This document shows positions 6,871-7,880 of a stretch of 7,880 bases of DNA, piece after piece. Within the stretch, counting starts at the first letter, position 1. Every line of letters starts with the position of its first letter. Below the pieces are notes generated by a model. The model did no database searches, had not been told where the DNA came from, and was given only the letters and a program-made list of their open reading frames with translations. The stretch comes from Rhizobium sp. Q54 (GTDB taxonomy: Bacteria; Pseudomonadota; Alphaproteobacteria; Rhizobiales; Beijerinckiaceae): positions 1-7,880 of the forward strand of contig CAMDOY010000158.1 in NCBI GenBank assembly GCA_945903655.1, given 5' to 3'. A program made the translations under genes and the position numbers.

Positions 6871-7880
6871 CTAGCGATGGGCTGTCGCCGCTATGGGATC
6901 GATCATGATGTCGATGAGATCGCCCGGAAGGATTTGTGTGTCGGCGTCGGCTGCAAAGGATGATTTTGTCCCATCGACAATCCGGTGGATCATGATGTCC
7001 GGGGTGGTGGCCCGTCCCATCTGCGCCTTGAGCGCTCCGGCAGAGAGCAGTTTCTCTGCGAGGGCGCGGATATCGAGCATGATCTTCTCCCGTTCGACTG
7101 AGGCGGCCTCGAAGGCCTTTTGCAGGTTGGTCGCCCGATCATTGGCCATGCGGTCGAGTTCGCGCACGGAGGCGGCGAGGTCCGTGTTCGAGCTTGCGAG
7201 CCTTGAGCGCGTGTCCGTTTCTGTCGCTTTCATCTGCGCCAGGCTGCGGCGTTCCTCGTCGCCACGATTGATCGCCGCCACCCCCTTGGCGACATTCGCC
7301 GCCGTGCGCTCCATGGCGATTTTCTGGAATTTCGCGGCTTCGCTCTGCTGCTCCAGGCTGCCGGTCAGCGCGGAGACCTGTTCGCGCGCTTGCTCCACTT
7401 TCAGACGGTGGAATTCATGCTGTTTTTTCCACTCCTTCAGGCGCGCCGCCAGGGCGTGGCGCTCGGCCAGGATGATGTCCTCCAGCACCTTGGTCGAGGC
7501 CTCCTGCGGGAGGGCGGAGGGGGAGATCTTGAAGTCCGCCTGATTGGCGATCTCCGCCTGCACGCTCGCCAACCGGGCTTCCGCCCGGGCGAGGTCCAGA
7601 TGCAGCGCCTGTCGCCTGCTGCGCAGTTCGGGCGCGATCATCAGGGGATTTTCGGAGCGAAAGCGCAGCGCGTCAAACCCCCCGGAAAGGGCGATGGCGT
7701 GCCGGACGGTCAGGCCCTTGCGATAGGCGATGGCGCCGGGGCGCGACACGTCTCCACTGATGTAGAAGGGGCGATGCTCAGCCATCTCCACAGTCACTTG
7801 CGGGTTTTGCATGGCGCCCAAGCGGGTTTTGATCCTGAGGCCTGTCGCCTGTGATGCCGCCTTCATATCGATCTTGAAGG
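6871..7880 (-). CDS. ExoF/Wza-like polysaccharide export protein with SLBB domain and long coiled coil, N-terminus missing
   Basis: The frame is open to the right edge; 335 codons are visible and the N-terminal poly_export domain and signal peptide are outside. The protein would act in the periplasm/outer membrane as the exit channel or its periplasmic extension for exopolysaccharide. Numbered from the first visible Met (7866), the SLBB region covers about 20-65: NPQVTVEMAEHRPFYISGDV (21-40), SRPGAIAYRKG (41-51) and AIALSGGF (57-64). Residues about 80-280 are rich in Ala, Glu, Lys, Arg and Gln and read as two or more long helices of an antiparallel coiled coil. A C-terminal strand-rich segment (288-323) ends DTQILPGDLIDIMI, resembling the closing part of such domains. 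This order matches ExoF of rhizobia more than compact Wza. It is the first visible gene of the operon, 41 bases before the polymerase gene. Confidence 0.85.
   Translation of the reverse strand, partial: FKIDMKAASQATGLRIKTRLGAMQNPQVTVEMAEHRPFYISGDVSRPGAIAYRKGLTVRHAIALSGGFDALRFRSENPLMIAPELRSRRQALHLDLARAEARLASVQAEIANQADFKISPSALPQEASTKVLEDIILAERHALAARLKEWKKQHEFHRLKVEQAREQVSALTGSLEQQSEAAKFQKIAMERTAANVAKGVAAINRGDEERRSLAQMKATETDTRSRLASSNTDLAASVRELDRMANDRATNLQKAFEAASVEREKIMLDIRALAEKLLSAGALKAQMGRATTPDIMIHRIVDGTKSSFAADADTQILPGDLIDIMIDPIAATAHR

Noticed and set aside
6893..7543. 216-codon plus-strand open frame
   Set aside because: It lies antisense to the coiled-coil export gene; its Ser/Arg/Ala-rich translation is what high-GC antisense frames give.

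Overview
The window looks like a piece of an alphaproteobacterial chromosome. This is inferred from high-GC codon use, ExoF-like export architecture, and Bug/TctC-type periplasmic binding proteins. No rRNA, tRNA or other taxonomic marker is present, so the genus is open. I see no CRISPR array, intact insertion sequence or phage gene.

The left part (about 1-3951) holds four genes for predicted exported proteins. At the left edge is the N-terminal two thirds of a tripartite tricarboxylate transporter (TTT) substrate-binding protein on the minus strand. Divergent from it, across about 170 bases, is a second binding protein of the classical Bug/TctC type. Next, on the same strand, comes a metallo-beta-lactamase-fold protein with a signal peptide and an unusual version of the metal-binding motifs. 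Convergent to that is a third binding protein, again Bug/TctC type. No TctA or TctB membrane subunit is visible, so the binding proteins are orphans as far as this window shows.

Bases 3952-4316 are a gene-free stretch with several strong repeats. They include an 11-bp-stem hairpin upstream of the third binding-protein gene, a tandem 10-bp direct repeat, and an 8-bp inverted repeat. A short open frame there cannot be confirmed as a gene.

The right part (4317-7880) is an exopolysaccharide gene group on the minus strand, read right to left. It starts with an ExoF/Wza-type export protein that enters from beyond the right edge and has a long coiled coil. Next is an O-antigen ligase/Wzy-type membrane protein, followed by a NodB-family polysaccharide deacetylase. 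The last two share a 4-base ATGA overlap, and 41 bases separate the first two, so co-transcription is likely. Together they would polymerise or ligate, deacetylate and export a surface polysaccharide. The operon promoter and initiating glycosyltransferases lie outside the window.
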